Source: Jeongeupia sp. HS-3 (lineage in GTDB: Bacteria > Pseudomonadota > Gammaproteobacteria > Burkholderiales > Chitinibacteraceae). Taken from it: DNA of 64,000 nt. Under the pieces are notes generated by a model. It saw nothing but the letters and a program-made list of their open reading frames with translations. It had not been told where the DNA came from and made no database searches. The stretch is from positions 1,674,001-1,738,000 of the forward strand of contig NZ_AP024094.1 of assembly GCF_015140455.1 (NCBI RefSeq). Reading direction: 5' to 3'. Shown one piece after another: positions 36,380 to 49,888 of this stretch (its first letter is position 1; each line of letters opens with the position of its first letter). Both the position numbers and the translations under genes were made by a program.

Positions 36380-36933
36380 GGCGCCTCCTTGCCGCCACCC
36401 AGACGAAGGCGGTCAGCCATTTCCAGCAGCTTGGTCACTCTGGCTCCCAGCAGCATCAGCTTGCGCAAGGTATCGGGCGAAAGGCGCTGCACCTCGTCGA
36501 ACCAGCCAGTGGTCATCTCGATCAGCGCGTGCATCTCGCGCATGCGCGCTTGGGCATGGCGCTCGGCATCGTCCTGCGCGGTTTCGAGCAAAGCACTACG
36601 CAATAACGATAAGGTAGGTTCAATTTCGCGGCGCCGCTTCTCTTCGGCCAAGGTTCTGAAAATCTCCCAGACATCCTTGGGCGTTTCAAAGTACTCGCGC
36701 CGATCTCCCGGCTGATGCAGCAGCCGCACCAGATGCCAAGCCTGCAGCTCCTTCAAGCCCATGCTGACGTTGGAACGCGAAAATCCCAGCTCTTCGCCGA
36801 TTTCGTCGGCATTCAGTGGTTTGACCGAAAGAAACAGCAAGGCATAGATCTGCCCGACGGTGCGGTTCACCCCCCAGCGGCTACCCATCTCGCCAAAATG
36901 CAACACGAAACGCTCGGTGAGCGGCGACATCAT
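36376..36933 (-). CDS. GbsR/MarR-type winged-helix transcriptional regulator of the cyd operon
   Basis: About 185 residues starting MMSPLTERFVLHFGEMGSRW. The winged helix is seen in NRTVGQIYALLFL, NADEIGEELGFSRSNVSMGLKELQAWHLV, typical of the GbsR family. C-terminal helices probably dimerise. The gene is first in an operon with cydP-cydA-cydB-cydX, with an ATGA overlap to cydP, so it probably controls respiration genes and itself. A palindrome overlaps its promoter. The signal it senses is unknown. Confidence 0.88.
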   Translation of the reverse strand: MMSPLTERFVLHFGEMGSRWGVNRTVGQIYALLFLSVKPLNADEIGEELGFSRSNVSMGLKELQAWHLVRLLHQPGDRREYFETPKDVWEIFRTLAEEKRRREIEPTLSLLRSALLETAQDDAERHAQARMREMHALIEMTTGWFDEVQRLSPDTLRKLMLLGARVTKLLEMADRLRLGGGKEAP

Positions 36934-36950
36934 TCCAGTGATTCCTGTAT

Positions 36951-36995
36951 TTTCAGTATTTCCTGAAATTATAAAACAAATTTGATTTAAGACAA
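36951..36995 (-). promoter_or_regulatory. Promoter and probable operator of the regulator-cydPABX operon
   Basis: Minus strand: -35 TTGTCT (36995 to 36990), 16 bp, -10 TATAAT (36973 to 36968). Overlapping the transcription start is the inverted repeat TTTCAG-N6-CTGAAA (36951-36968). The position just downstream of the -10 box suits a repressor site; the obvious candidate is the regulator encoded right after it. The translation start lies 18 bases further on. Confidence 0.8.
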
Positions 36996-37028
36996 ATTCA
37001 AAACTGCTCCAAGACGCCTGGTCAAATG

Positions 37029-37055
37029 AAAAAAGCCCCCCACACGGGAGGGCTT
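37029..37055 (-). terminator. Intrinsic terminator after the LPMO gene
   Basis: On the minus strand: GCCCTCC-CGTGT-GGGGGGC stem followed by T6, about 22 bases after the stop of the gene upstream. Confidence 0.85.
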
Positions 37056-37076
37056 GCGTACAGCTTCGGCGAAGAC

Positions 37077-38345
<1,269 letters not shown>

Positions 38346-38388
38346 CCTCGTCTCCTCCAGTCTTTGATCCGGCTTCGCCTGCGTTCCC

Positions 38389-38465
38389 TTCCTTGGAATC
38401 AAGGAAAACCGATCAGGCGAGCCAAGCTGATATTCTTTCAAAATCATTAACTTAGACTTTGAAAG
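38389..38465 (-). promoter_or_regulatory. Inverted repeats upstream of the LPMO gene
   Basis: Two palindromes lie 44-120 bases before the start: TTCCTTG-GAAT-CAAGGAA (38389-38406) and CTTTCAAA-N15-TTTGAAAG (38435-38442 with 38458-38465). They could be binding sites for a regulator responding to chitin or to carbon status. I see no convincing -35/-10 pair. Confidence 0.4.
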
Positions 38466-38595
38466 CGAGACAATCTAGCACTGCAAGGGGAGGACATCCA
38501 AAGCCATACGGCACCGTCAAACGGCAGGATGTATGTTTTCATGGCACAAAAGCTGGCGGCAATCGGACTGCATCCCTCTTTTGCGCGCATAAAGC

Positions 38596-38629
38596 AAAAC
38601 CCCCCTGCAGCATTCTGCAGGGGGGTTTT
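38596..38629 (-). terminator. rrn operon terminator
   Basis: AAAACCCCCCTGCAG-CATT-CTGCAGGGGGGTTTT, a 15-bp stem flanked by A and T runs, 12 bases after the 5S gene. It may also stop transcription from the other side. Confidence 0.93.
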
Positions 38630-38639
38630 CTATGGGGAG

Positions 38640-38752
38640 TCTGGCGATGACCTACTTTCACACGGGAACCCGCACTATCATCGGCGCTGAGTCGTTTCAC
38701 GGTCCTGTTCGGGATGGGAAGGCGTGGGACCAACTCGCTATGGTCGCCAGAC
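38640..38752 (-). rRNA. rrf: 5S ribosomal RNA
   Basis: On the minus strand it starts CTGGCGACCATAGCGAG and contains CCCATCCCGAACAGGACC and the closing GGTCATCGCCAG, which pairs with the start. Length about 112 bases. Last gene of the rrn operon. Ends are accurate to a few bases. Confidence 0.97.
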
Positions 38753-38865
38753 GTAACTGGTGGAGTTACGACTGTATTAGTCATATCTCTGAATTCGATA
38801 GAAGAAGTAATGACTCGGGTTTGATATTTACGAGCCTGTCGCATCATACCCGAACCACGCGGTTC

Positions 38866-41774
<2,909 letters not shown>

Positions 41775-41996
41775 CAAACGCGTAGTTCAAGATTACAGTT
41801 ATGTTTGCGACTCGAATTCAAAGTTCTCGAATTCAAAACTCGATGCAATCAAACCCATTCATTACTGAATAAATCTGAGTCTTACTTCTTCTATCTTGTT
41901 AAAGAGCGATACAGAGAATAAATTCTCGTCCAACTGAAGCAGTCAGAACTAAAATTGCTACACCAACATCAGCAAACTTAGTTCTGAAAACTAAAA

Positions 41997-42072
41997 TGGT
42001 GGAGGCAGACGGGATCGAACCGACGACCCTCTGCTTGCAAAGCAGATGCTCTCCCAACTGAGCTATGCCCCC
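41997..42072 (-). tRNA. tRNA-Ala (anticodon TGC)
   Basis: 76 bases on the minus strand, starting GGGGGCATAGCTCAG and ending in the encoded CCA. The anticodon loop reads CTTTGCAAG, i.e. TGC. It sits in the 16S-23S spacer after tRNA-Ile. Confidence 0.98.
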
Positions 42073-42111
42073 ATCGGATCAAACTGTCTTGTCATTCACT
42101 AAAAAAGCAAA

Positions 42112-42188
42112 TGGTGGGTCAAGCTGGAATCGAACCAGCGACCCCCGCCTTATCAAGACGGTGCTCTAACCGACTGAGCTACTGACCC
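42112..42188 (-). tRNA. tRNA-Ile (anticodon GAT)
   Basis: 77 bases on the minus strand, starting GGGTCAGTAGCTCAG and ending in the encoded CCA. The anticodon loop is CTTGATAAG, i.e. GAT. It is the first tRNA after 16S, the standard rrn spacer order. Confidence 0.98.
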
Positions 42189-42208
42189 AGTTCTCCGTAT
42201 CTCTAACC

Positions 42209-43916
<1,708 letters not shown>

Positions 43917-44010
43917 ATTTGTTAAAGATCGCTTGCTTCTGAACACTTCGCTCGGTAAACTCGGCGAGTTTCGCTTCGTTTCTTTCGCTGCGTCATCAGC
44001 AGAGAACGCA

Positions 44011-44039
44011 ACTTTAAGCACTTCCCCTTCCCCCGTCAA
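44011..44039 (-). promoter_or_regulatory. rrn P1-type promoter
   Basis: Minus strand TTGACG (44039 to 44034), 17 bp, TAAAGT (44016 to 44011), about 225 bases before 16S. The purine-rich spacer (GGGGAAGGGGAAGTGCT) is characteristic of betaproteobacterial rRNA promoters. The stretch 43788-44294 contains no gene; besides this promoter it holds the leader and half of the 16S processing stem. Confidence 0.75.
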
Positions 44040-44250
44040 CACCTCCTCGCAACAAATTCGCAACCAACCCGCTAAGCCACTGATCGGACAGCGAATTTTT
44101 ACCACACCCAAATCCCACTCTTTCGCACTACCCGGCAAACCCCACCGCCAAAGCTGACAAAATAAGACCAATGGCATAAAAATCGTCAGCAACCGGCCGG
44201 ATGGCGGGCGGTTTTTGGCGGCAGCGCCCCATCAGCGGCGCCAAAAAGCC

Positions 44251-44275
44251 AACGGGCGGCCCGAAGGCCGCCCGT
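44251..44275 (-). terminator. Intrinsic terminator of the ABC-importer operon
   Basis: AACGGGCGGCC-CGA-AGGCCGCCCGTT-type stem flanked by an A5 and a T5 run, 20 bases after the last stop. It separates this operon from the rrn promoter region. Confidence 0.85.
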
Positions 44276-44294
44276 TTTTGCGTCAACAAAGGTC

Positions 44295-45116
44295 TCACCA
44301 AGCAAATACGTAGTCGCTGAAGCGACGGATGGGCTCCGGTTCCAGCAGCACCGGCTTGGGGAGGTGGCCGAATTCGGAGAGCACGTCGTCGCGGATGGAC
44401 TGGAAGATCGGTGATGCCCGGTCTCGCGGGTGTGGCAGGTCGACCGGCACGATGCGCTTGATCCGGCCGGGGCGCGGTTGCATCACCACCACCCGGTCTC
44501 CAAGAAACACCGCTTCTTCGACATCGTGGGTCACCAGGATCATGGTGATGCCTTCGGCCTGCCAGATCCGCTGCAGTTCGGCTTGCAGGTTGGCGCGGGT
44601 CAGCGCATCCAGCGCGCCGAAGGGTTCATCGAGCAGCAGGATCTCCGGCCGATTCACCAGACCGCGGGCAATCGCCACGCGCTGGCTCATTCCGCCGGAG
44701 AGCTGATAGGGATACGCCGTCTCGAAACCGTCCAGGCCGACGAGCTCCAGATGGTCGGCGATCGTTTCGCGCTTTTCGGCGGCGCTGAGCGGCGAGTTCT
44801 CCAGCGCGAGGCCGACGTTCTGCTCCACCGTCAGCCACGGAAACAGCCGGTGCTCCTGAAACACGATGCCGCGCTTGAGGCTGGTGCCGCGAATGCGGTC
44901 GCCGTCGAGCAGGATCTCGCCCTGATAATCGTCCTCCAGCCCGATCACGAGGCGCAGCAGTGTCGACTTGCCGCAACCGGAGCTGCCGACGATGCTGACA
45001 AATTCGCCCGGCGCAATGCTGAGCGAGACGTCATCCAGCACCGGCAAGGCTTCGCCTTTGACGGTGTACTGCTTCTTCAGGTGCTGCAGGCTGAGAGTGC
45101 CGAGTTGGAAAGTCAT
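44295..45116 (-). CDS. ABC importer ATPase of the sulfonate/taurine type (SsuB/TauB)
   Basis: From ATG 45116, 273 residues: Walker A GSSGCGKST, Q-loop IVFQEHRLFPWLTV, signature LSGGMSQRVAIARGL, Walker B ILLLDEPFGALD, and the switch histidine in LVTHDVEEA. This is the nitrate/sulfonate/taurine ATPase family. It powers the two permeases encoded just upstream. Last gene of a minus-strand operon porin-binding protein-permease-permease-ATPase. Confidence 0.93.
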   Translation of the reverse strand: MTFQLGTLSLQHLKKQYTVKGEALPVLDDVSLSIAPGEFVSIVGSSGCGKSTLLRLVIGLEDDYQGEILLDGDRIRGTSLKRGIVFQEHRLFPWLTVEQNVGLALENSPLSAAEKRETIADHLELVGLDGFETAYPYQLSGGMSQRVAIARGLVNRPEILLLDEPFGALDALTRANLQAELQRIWQAEGITMILVTHDVEEAVFLGDRVVVMQPRPGRIKRIVPVDLPHPRDRASPIFQSIRDDVLSEFGHLPKPVLLEPEPIRRFSDYVFAW

Positions 45117-45157
45117 TCCATTTTCCCTTTCTATATATGTGGTCGCGCCGGCAGCGG

Positions 45158-46030
45158 TCATGCCGTGCGGTTGCGCCATGACAGCGCGCGGGCCTCGATG
45201 CGCACGGCAAGCTGGTTAAGCGCCGCGCCGATCAGGCCGATCACCACCAGGCCGAACAGCACCGAGCCCATGTTGAAGTGCTCGCGGCCGTCGATCATCG
45301 CGTTGCCCACGCCATAACCGGACTTGAGGAAGTACTCGGCGCCGATGGTCGCAAGCCAGGCGTAGATCAGCGCCAGATGCAGGCCGGTGAAGATCTGCGG
45401 ACTCGCCGCCGGCAGGATCACCCGCCGCCACAACTGCCAGCAGCCGAAGCCGTACACCCGCGCGACTTCGGCGTAATCGCGGTTGACGGCGCGGATGCCT
45501 TCGAAGGTGTTGATCGTCACCGGGTAGAACGCCGCCAGCGCAATGAAGACCACCTTGGCCGGCTCGCCGACGCCAAACCACACCGAGATCAACGGAATCC
45601 AGGCGAACAGCGCGATCTGCTTGACCGCATTGAAGCTCGGGCCGATCAGCCGTTCGGCCAGCGGAGAGGTGCCGAGCAGCGTGCCCAGCCCGAAGCCGGC
45701 CAGCCCGCCGATGGCAAAACCGGCCAGATCGCGGCTGACGCTGGCGATGATGTCGAACACGAAGCCACCGTTGACGATCTGATGCACGCCCTCGCGCCAC
45801 ACCTGTACCGGCGGCGCCAGTATCTCGGTATTGCTGAGCAGGAACCGCGTCAGCACGTCCCACAACAGCAGCACCGCCAGCGGCAAGGCCCAGCCGCGCC
45901 AGTCCTTACCGGCGATCCACGCCCTCGCCCGTGCCGAGAGCGGCCGCCCCCTGGCCTCATCGCGGATGACCGGCCCATCGGTGGCCAGCACGCCGCTGTC
46001 GATGCCCTGGCTCAGTTCGTTGTCACTCAT
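45158..46030 (-). CDS. ABC importer permease of the SsuC/TauC type (second of two)
   Basis: From ATG 46030, 290 residues, with about six membrane helices and the ATPase-coupling EAA loop seen in EVARVYGFGCWQLWRRVILPAASPQIFTGL. N-terminal 40 residues are polar. It belongs to the same family as its neighbour at 46041-46892; together they may form a heterodimeric channel. It follows that gene after 10 bases. Confidence 0.92.
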   Translation of the reverse strand: MSDNELSQGIDSGVLATDGPVIRDEARGRPLSARARAWIAGKDWRGWALPLAVLLLWDVLTRFLLSNTEILAPPVQVWREGVHQIVNGGFVFDIIASVSRDLAGFAIGGLAGFGLGTLLGTSPLAERLIGPSFNAVKQIALFAWIPLISVWFGVGEPAKVVFIALAAFYPVTINTFEGIRAVNRDYAEVARVYGFGCWQLWRRVILPAASPQIFTGLHLALIYAWLATIGAEYFLKSGYGVGNAMIDGREHFNMGSVLFGLVVIGLIGAALNQLAVRIEARALSWRNRTA

Positions 46031-46040
46031 GCCCCTCTCC

Positions 46041-46892
46041 TTAAAACGCAGCACGGCGCCAGCGCAGCAACCACGCCTCCAGTGCCTGCAGCACCACATC
46101 GATCGCCAACCCGACGAGGCCGATCACCGCCATGCACGCCATCACCACATCGAGCTGGAACAGCTGTCTCCCCAGCACCATCTGGTAGCCGATGCCCTCG
46201 CTCGAGGCGAGCAGCTCGACCGTCACCAGCGAGAGCCAGGCATTGGTCAGGCCATAGCGGAAACCGTTGAACAGGCTCGGCAGGCTCGCCGGGAAAATCA
46301 CCTTCAGCCACAGCTGGCGCGGGTTGAAGCGGTAAACGCGCGCGACCTCGAGATAGCTCTGCGAGATATTGCGTATGCCCTGCTGGGTATTGATGGTGAT
46401 CGGCACCATCGCCGCCTTGACGATGACGATGACCTTCATTGCCTCGCCGATGCCGAACAGCATGATCAAGAGCGGAATCCAGCCGAGCACGTGGACTTCG
46501 GAAATCACCTTGAAGCTCGGATAAAGATAAGCCTCGACCGTGCTGGACACGCCCATCGCCACGCCCAGGGCGACGCCGATCAGCAGCGCGGCCGAGAAGC
46601 CCCAGGCGACGCGCGCCAAGCTGATGGCAAGGTTGTCCCACAGCTCGCCCGACGCCCACAGCTCGTTCAGCGTTTGCCAGACCAGCTCGGGAGCCGGCAG
46701 GATCTGCGATGCAATCCAGCCCCGGCTGGCGGCGGCGTGCCACAACGCCAGCACCGCCAGCGGCAGCAATGCCCCGACAGCCGCGCGCTGCAGCTTGTGT
46801 TTCAGAATGCCCAGCCCTCTTGCAACCGCGCCCGCTTCGGGCGCGAGTGCAAGGGGCGGGATGACGTCGTTTGCGGTGACGGACATCGACAT
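46041..46892 (-). CDS. ABC importer permease of the SsuC/TauC type (first of two)
   Basis: A 283-residue BPD-type permease. The EAA loop is EVARVYRFNPRQLWLKVIFPASLPSLFNGF, clearly homologous to but different from the next permease. Membrane helices include LLPLAVLALWHAAASRG and AALLIGVALGVAMGV. It follows the binding-protein gene by 20 bases. Confidence 0.92.
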   Translation of the reverse strand: MSMSVTANDVIPPLALAPEAGAVARGLGILKHKLQRAAVGALLPLAVLALWHAAASRGWIASQILPAPELVWQTLNELWASGELWDNLAISLARVAWGFSAALLIGVALGVAMGVSSTVEAYLYPSFKVISEVHVLGWIPLLIMLFGIGEAMKVIVIVKAAMVPITINTQQGIRNISQSYLEVARVYRFNPRQLWLKVIFPASLPSLFNGFRYGLTNAWLSLVTVELLASSEGIGYQMVLGRQLFQLDVVMACMAVIGLVGLAIDVVLQALEAWLLRWRRAAF

Positions 46893-46912
46893 GACCCCTT
46901 ATCGATCCGCGC

Positions 46913-47974
46913 CTATTTGGCCGCGACCCGGGTTTTGCCGGCGACGTCGAACTCGGCCCAGTAGCCGTCGAGCTTCTGTTCCTTCAGCGCCTGCTTCAGG
47001 TACTTCGGCTCGATCCACGCATCGACGTCGATATCACCGCGGATCAGCTTCAGCTTCTTCGCCAGCACCAGCGAATCGCGGTAGTGGCTGTAGAAGTTTT
47101 CATCGAGCAGCGGCGAGAGCCGTTCCTTCAGCAACTGGCCTTCGTAATCGCGCTTGAACGCCGAGTACGGCACGCCCGATTTGGCCCATTGCTGGAACAC
47201 CGCATCGCGGTTCTTCTCGTCGCTGGCCCACGCACTGGTCTTGACCACAACATTCACGACGCGCTGGACTACTTGCGGATACTGCTTCTCGAAATCCTCG
47301 GTCACGGCGAAGTGGCTGGTCAGCGCCACGTCGGGGCCGGTTTTCTGGATGATGCGGGCGATGCCTCTATCGATCAGCGGGAAGATGTCGGCGCCGAAAA
47401 TCGCCGCATCGATGTCCCGCGTGGCGATGGCCGCCTGCGTTGAAGCCGTATCCATATTGATGGTGCGGAAATCACGCTCGGTCAGGCTCTGCTTGTCGAA
47501 GATCCGCGCCAGTTGCAACTGGCCGGCGGTGCCCTTGAAAACGGCCAGTTTCTTGCCTTTCAGATCCTGCAGCGATTGCACCGGCGAGCCCGATGGCACG
47601 GCGATGTAGCCGGAACCGTTGCGCGTCTGGCCGAGCAGGATTTTGGTCTTCAGCCCGCTGGCGCGGCCGACCAGCGACGCCATGTCGCCCTGAAACAGGA
47701 AATCGAGCAGCTTGTTGGCCAGCGCCTCGTTCGCCGCTGGGCCCGCGCCCTTGAAGAAATTCCATTCGACCTTGATGCCTTCCTTGCGGAACTCTTCTTC
47801 CAGCTCGCCGCGAACATTGACGATGCCGATGGGTGAGCCGCCGACGACCGGGCGATTGCCGGTACCGACCTGCGAGACGCCGATACGGATTACCTTGAGC
47901 GGTTCGGCCGCGATGACCTGGGTGCCGAGCGCCAGCGCGATCACGGCCAGCGTGGTGCGGAACAATCTTTTCAT
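46913..47974 (-). CDS. Periplasmic binding protein of the sulfonate/aliphatic sulfonate type (SsuA-like)
   Basis: From ATG 47974, 353 residues. A Sec signal peptide (MKRLFRTTLAVIALALG...VIAA) and a NMT1/SsuA-like fold: IRIGVSQVGTGNRPVV, GPAANEALANKLLDFLFQGD, DLKGKKLAVFKGTAGQLQLAR, DIDAAIFGADIFPLIDRG. Ligand probably an organosulfur compound, from the family and the neighbouring dioxygenases and monooxygenase. It is part of the importer operon. Confidence 0.92.
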   Translation of the reverse strand: MKRLFRTTLAVIALALGTQVIAAEPLKVIRIGVSQVGTGNRPVVGGSPIGIVNVRGELEEEFRKEGIKVEWNFFKGAGPAANEALANKLLDFLFQGDMASLVGRASGLKTKILLGQTRNGSGYIAVPSGSPVQSLQDLKGKKLAVFKGTAGQLQLARIFDKQSLTERDFRTINMDTASTQAAIATRDIDAAIFGADIFPLIDRGIARIIQKTGPDVALTSHFAVTEDFEKQYPQVVQRVVNVVVKTSAWASDEKNRDAVFQQWAKSGVPYSAFKRDYEGQLLKERLSPLLDENFYSHYRDSLVLAKKLKLIRGDIDVDAWIEPKYLKQALKEQKLDGYWAEFDVAGKTRVAAK

Positions 47975-48023
47975 CGTGCGTACTCCTTGGGTCGAGGCCG
48001 GAACGCGATCCGGCCACAGAGGC

Positions 48024-49454
48024 TTAGAAACCGAACTGGAACTGGGCGAGGAAGTCGCTGTACGACTGGTTCCTGGCCTTGTCGTCGGTGTAATTGACGT
48101 TGAGCTGGAACTTGGTGGTCTGGGCGAAGAACACATTCAGGCCCAGCGTCGAGATCGTGCTTTCGTCACCCGGCCTGTCGACGTTGGGGTCGAAGCGGTC
48201 GTAGCGGAAGAAGGGCTGGTAGGACTTCGGCCACCAGTCGTCGTAGCGGCCCTGGGCGCGGAAGCCCTTCACGAACTGTTCACCGACGTTGTAGAAGAGC
48301 GTCGCGGTGTGCGAACCACTCTTCACCGCCGCCACTTTGGCGTTGGCGGCGGTGGTACCGGCGGCGACGTCATCGCGCCCCTGGATGTATTCGTAGGTGA
48401 CGCCGAACGGCTCGTGGTTGTAGGTCAGGTCGACGCCGTAGCGCACCCGGTCGCCCTTGCCGACCAGGGTGCTGGTGCCCGGGACGAACAGATTGGCCTT
48501 GCCGCGATAGAACGAGCCGCCCACGGTGAGCTGACGCAGCCACGAGTTGTAATCGGACGGCACGGTGAACGCGAGCCGGCCGACCCAGTCCTTGGGGCTG
48601 TTGTTGTCCGAGGTGTTCGGGCCATTGCCGTTGACGAGGCCCAGCGCGTAACTCAGCAGCGGCGCGCGATAGTTGTAGCCGTAGTCCACGGTGGGATCGA
48701 GATCGCCACGGGCGATCAGGCCGATCTGCCGTTGTGCCAGCCCCAGCCGGGTGGTGAACTGGGCATTCAGGATGACCGGCTTCAGGTCTTCGGTCGCCGG
48801 TACTTCGAGCCCGAAGGGCAGCAGTTGCTGGCCGAACGCAAGCTCAAGCCGCGGGCTGGCCGGATCGATCGTCGGCAGCACCGAATAGCTCAGATAGGCA
48901 TCGAGCAGGTTCAGGAAGCTGTTGTTGCTGGCGGTCTGCTGCGAGGCACCTGCCGAAAGCCGGTAGCCGAGGTTGCGGCCTTCGTCGTAATCCTTATATA
49001 GATTGCCGGAGAAGGCGAGGATGGCCGTCGGCACGTCGAAACTGGAGTTGCGGTCGTTGACGACACCGGCCGGCGTGCTCGAGGCGGCGCTGGTGTCTTG
49101 CGTCGAATAGGCGGCGCGGGCCTGGATCGTGCCGCTGATGTTGAGCGCACGCGCGCTGGTGGCCGTCGCGGTATCGCGGTCACGCTGCACCTGATACTTG
49201 AAGTTCTCCAGATCGGCCTGCACGCCCTGCACGTCTTCCCGCGTTGCCGGGGCACCGACCGCATCGGCCACGGCAGTTGCAGCCGGTGCCGCCGGTGAGG
49301 CGGCCTTCTGGTCGAGCTGCTGCTGCAAGGCATCGACCGCTTTCTTCAGCGCGGCGATCTGCTTTTGCAGTTCTTCGTTGCTCGGTGCGGCCGCATGGCC
49401 GACGCTGGCCAGCGCCAGCAAGCCGGCTCCCAGCCAGGCTTTGTGCTGTTGCAT
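48024..49454 (-). CDS. Outer-membrane porin of the importer operon
   Basis: A 476-residue protein with signal peptide (MQQHKAWLGAGLLALASVGHA), an N-terminal coiled coil (NEELQKQIAALKKAVDALQQQLDQ) and then a beta-barrel, ending in a terminal phenylalanine (FLAQFQFGF) as expected for an outer-membrane barrel. The build resembles phosphate-selective (OprP/OprO) type porins. As the first gene of the operon it probably lets the organosulfur ligand cross the outer membrane. Start at ATG 49454. Confidence 0.88.
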   Translation of the reverse strand: MQQHKAWLGAGLLALASVGHAAAPSNEELQKQIAALKKAVDALQQQLDQKAASPAAPAATAVADAVGAPATREDVQGVQADLENFKYQVQRDRDTATATSARALNISGTIQARAAYSTQDTSAASSTPAGVVNDRNSSFDVPTAILAFSGNLYKDYDEGRNLGYRLSAGASQQTASNNSFLNLLDAYLSYSVLPTIDPASPRLELAFGQQLLPFGLEVPATEDLKPVILNAQFTTRLGLAQRQIGLIARGDLDPTVDYGYNYRAPLLSYALGLVNGNGPNTSDNNSPKDWVGRLAFTVPSDYNSWLRQLTVGGSFYRGKANLFVPGTSTLVGKGDRVRYGVDLTYNHEPFGVTYEYIQGRDDVAAGTTAANAKVAAVKSGSHTATLFYNVGEQFVKGFRAQGRYDDWWPKSYQPFFRYDRFDPNVDRPGDESTISTLGLNVFFAQTTKFQLNVNYTDDKARNQSYSDFLAQFQFGF

Positions 49455-49500
49455 GAATCATCTCCCTTATAGATTGGCCTTCAAGGCCGGGACGACGTCG

Positions 49501-49521
49501 CTGCCGCAGGATCTGCGGCAG
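49501..49521. repeat. Inverted repeat in the porin leader
   Basis: CTGCCGCA-GGATC-TGCGGCAG, perfect 8-bp arms, about 50 bases before the porin start and downstream of its sigma54 promoter. It could fold in the mRNA leader or be a protein site. No T run follows, so it is not a normal terminator. Confidence 0.5.
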
Positions 49522-49587
49522 GCGGGTGTCCTCGTTGTTGGCGTATACGCCGCAGCGGCATTCCTCACCGCTTGCGAATTCTTATAA

Positions 49588-49602
49588 GCAGATTGCATGC
49601 CA
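49588..49602 (-). promoter_or_regulatory. Sigma54-type promoter of the porin-ABC importer operon
   Basis: Minus strand TGGCATGCAATCTGC: GG at 49601-49600 and GC at 49589-49588, exactly 10 bp apart; near the consensus TGGCACG-N4-TTGC. Predicted start is about 120 bases before the porin gene. Confidence 0.65.
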
Positions 49603-49674
49603 ACATGTTTTTATTAGATTCATCAGGAATAAAGCGGGCGGCCTGCGGGCGGAACAACGGCACGCGCAGCAGGA

Positions 49675-49771
49675 TGCTGCGATTGCAGCGGCAGGGCGTC
49701 CGGACGGCACAGGGTTCGTTGCACTGCACCAAATCCAGCAGAGTGCTGGGCTTGCTGCTGCATTTGCAGCA
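49675..49771. promoter_or_regulatory. Two related palindromes, probable enhancer sites for a sigma54 activator
   Basis: TGCTGCGATTGCAGCG (49675-49690) and TGCTGCATTTGCAGCA (49756-49771) agree in 13 of 16 bases and are 81 bp apart. The second extends to perfect 9-bp arms (GCTGCTGCA-TT-TGCAGCAGC, 49754-49773). They lie between two divergent sigma54-type promoters, about 65-160 bp from the plus-strand one and 75-170 bp from the minus-strand one: normal distances for sigma54 enhancers. The SfnR-like regulator at 54775-55875 is the likely binder. Confidence 0.6.
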
Positions 49772-49834
49772 GCCCCCGGCTCCCGGCCCTACCCGGCCGG
49801 TCACGAGGGCGCGGTTTTGCTGGATGACGGGGAT

Positions 49835-49850
49835 TGGCACGCTTTCTGCT
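49835..49850 (+). promoter_or_regulatory. Sigma54-type promoter of the dioxygenase-monooxygenase operon
   Basis: TGGCACGCTTTCTGCT: GG at 49836-49837 and GC at 49848-49849 with 10 bp between; TGGCACG is an exact -24 element. It lies about 40 bases before the first dioxygenase start. Confidence 0.75.
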
Positions 49851-49888
49851 GCGGGTGGCTGACTGTCCCACCCGAACAAGGAAGCCCC

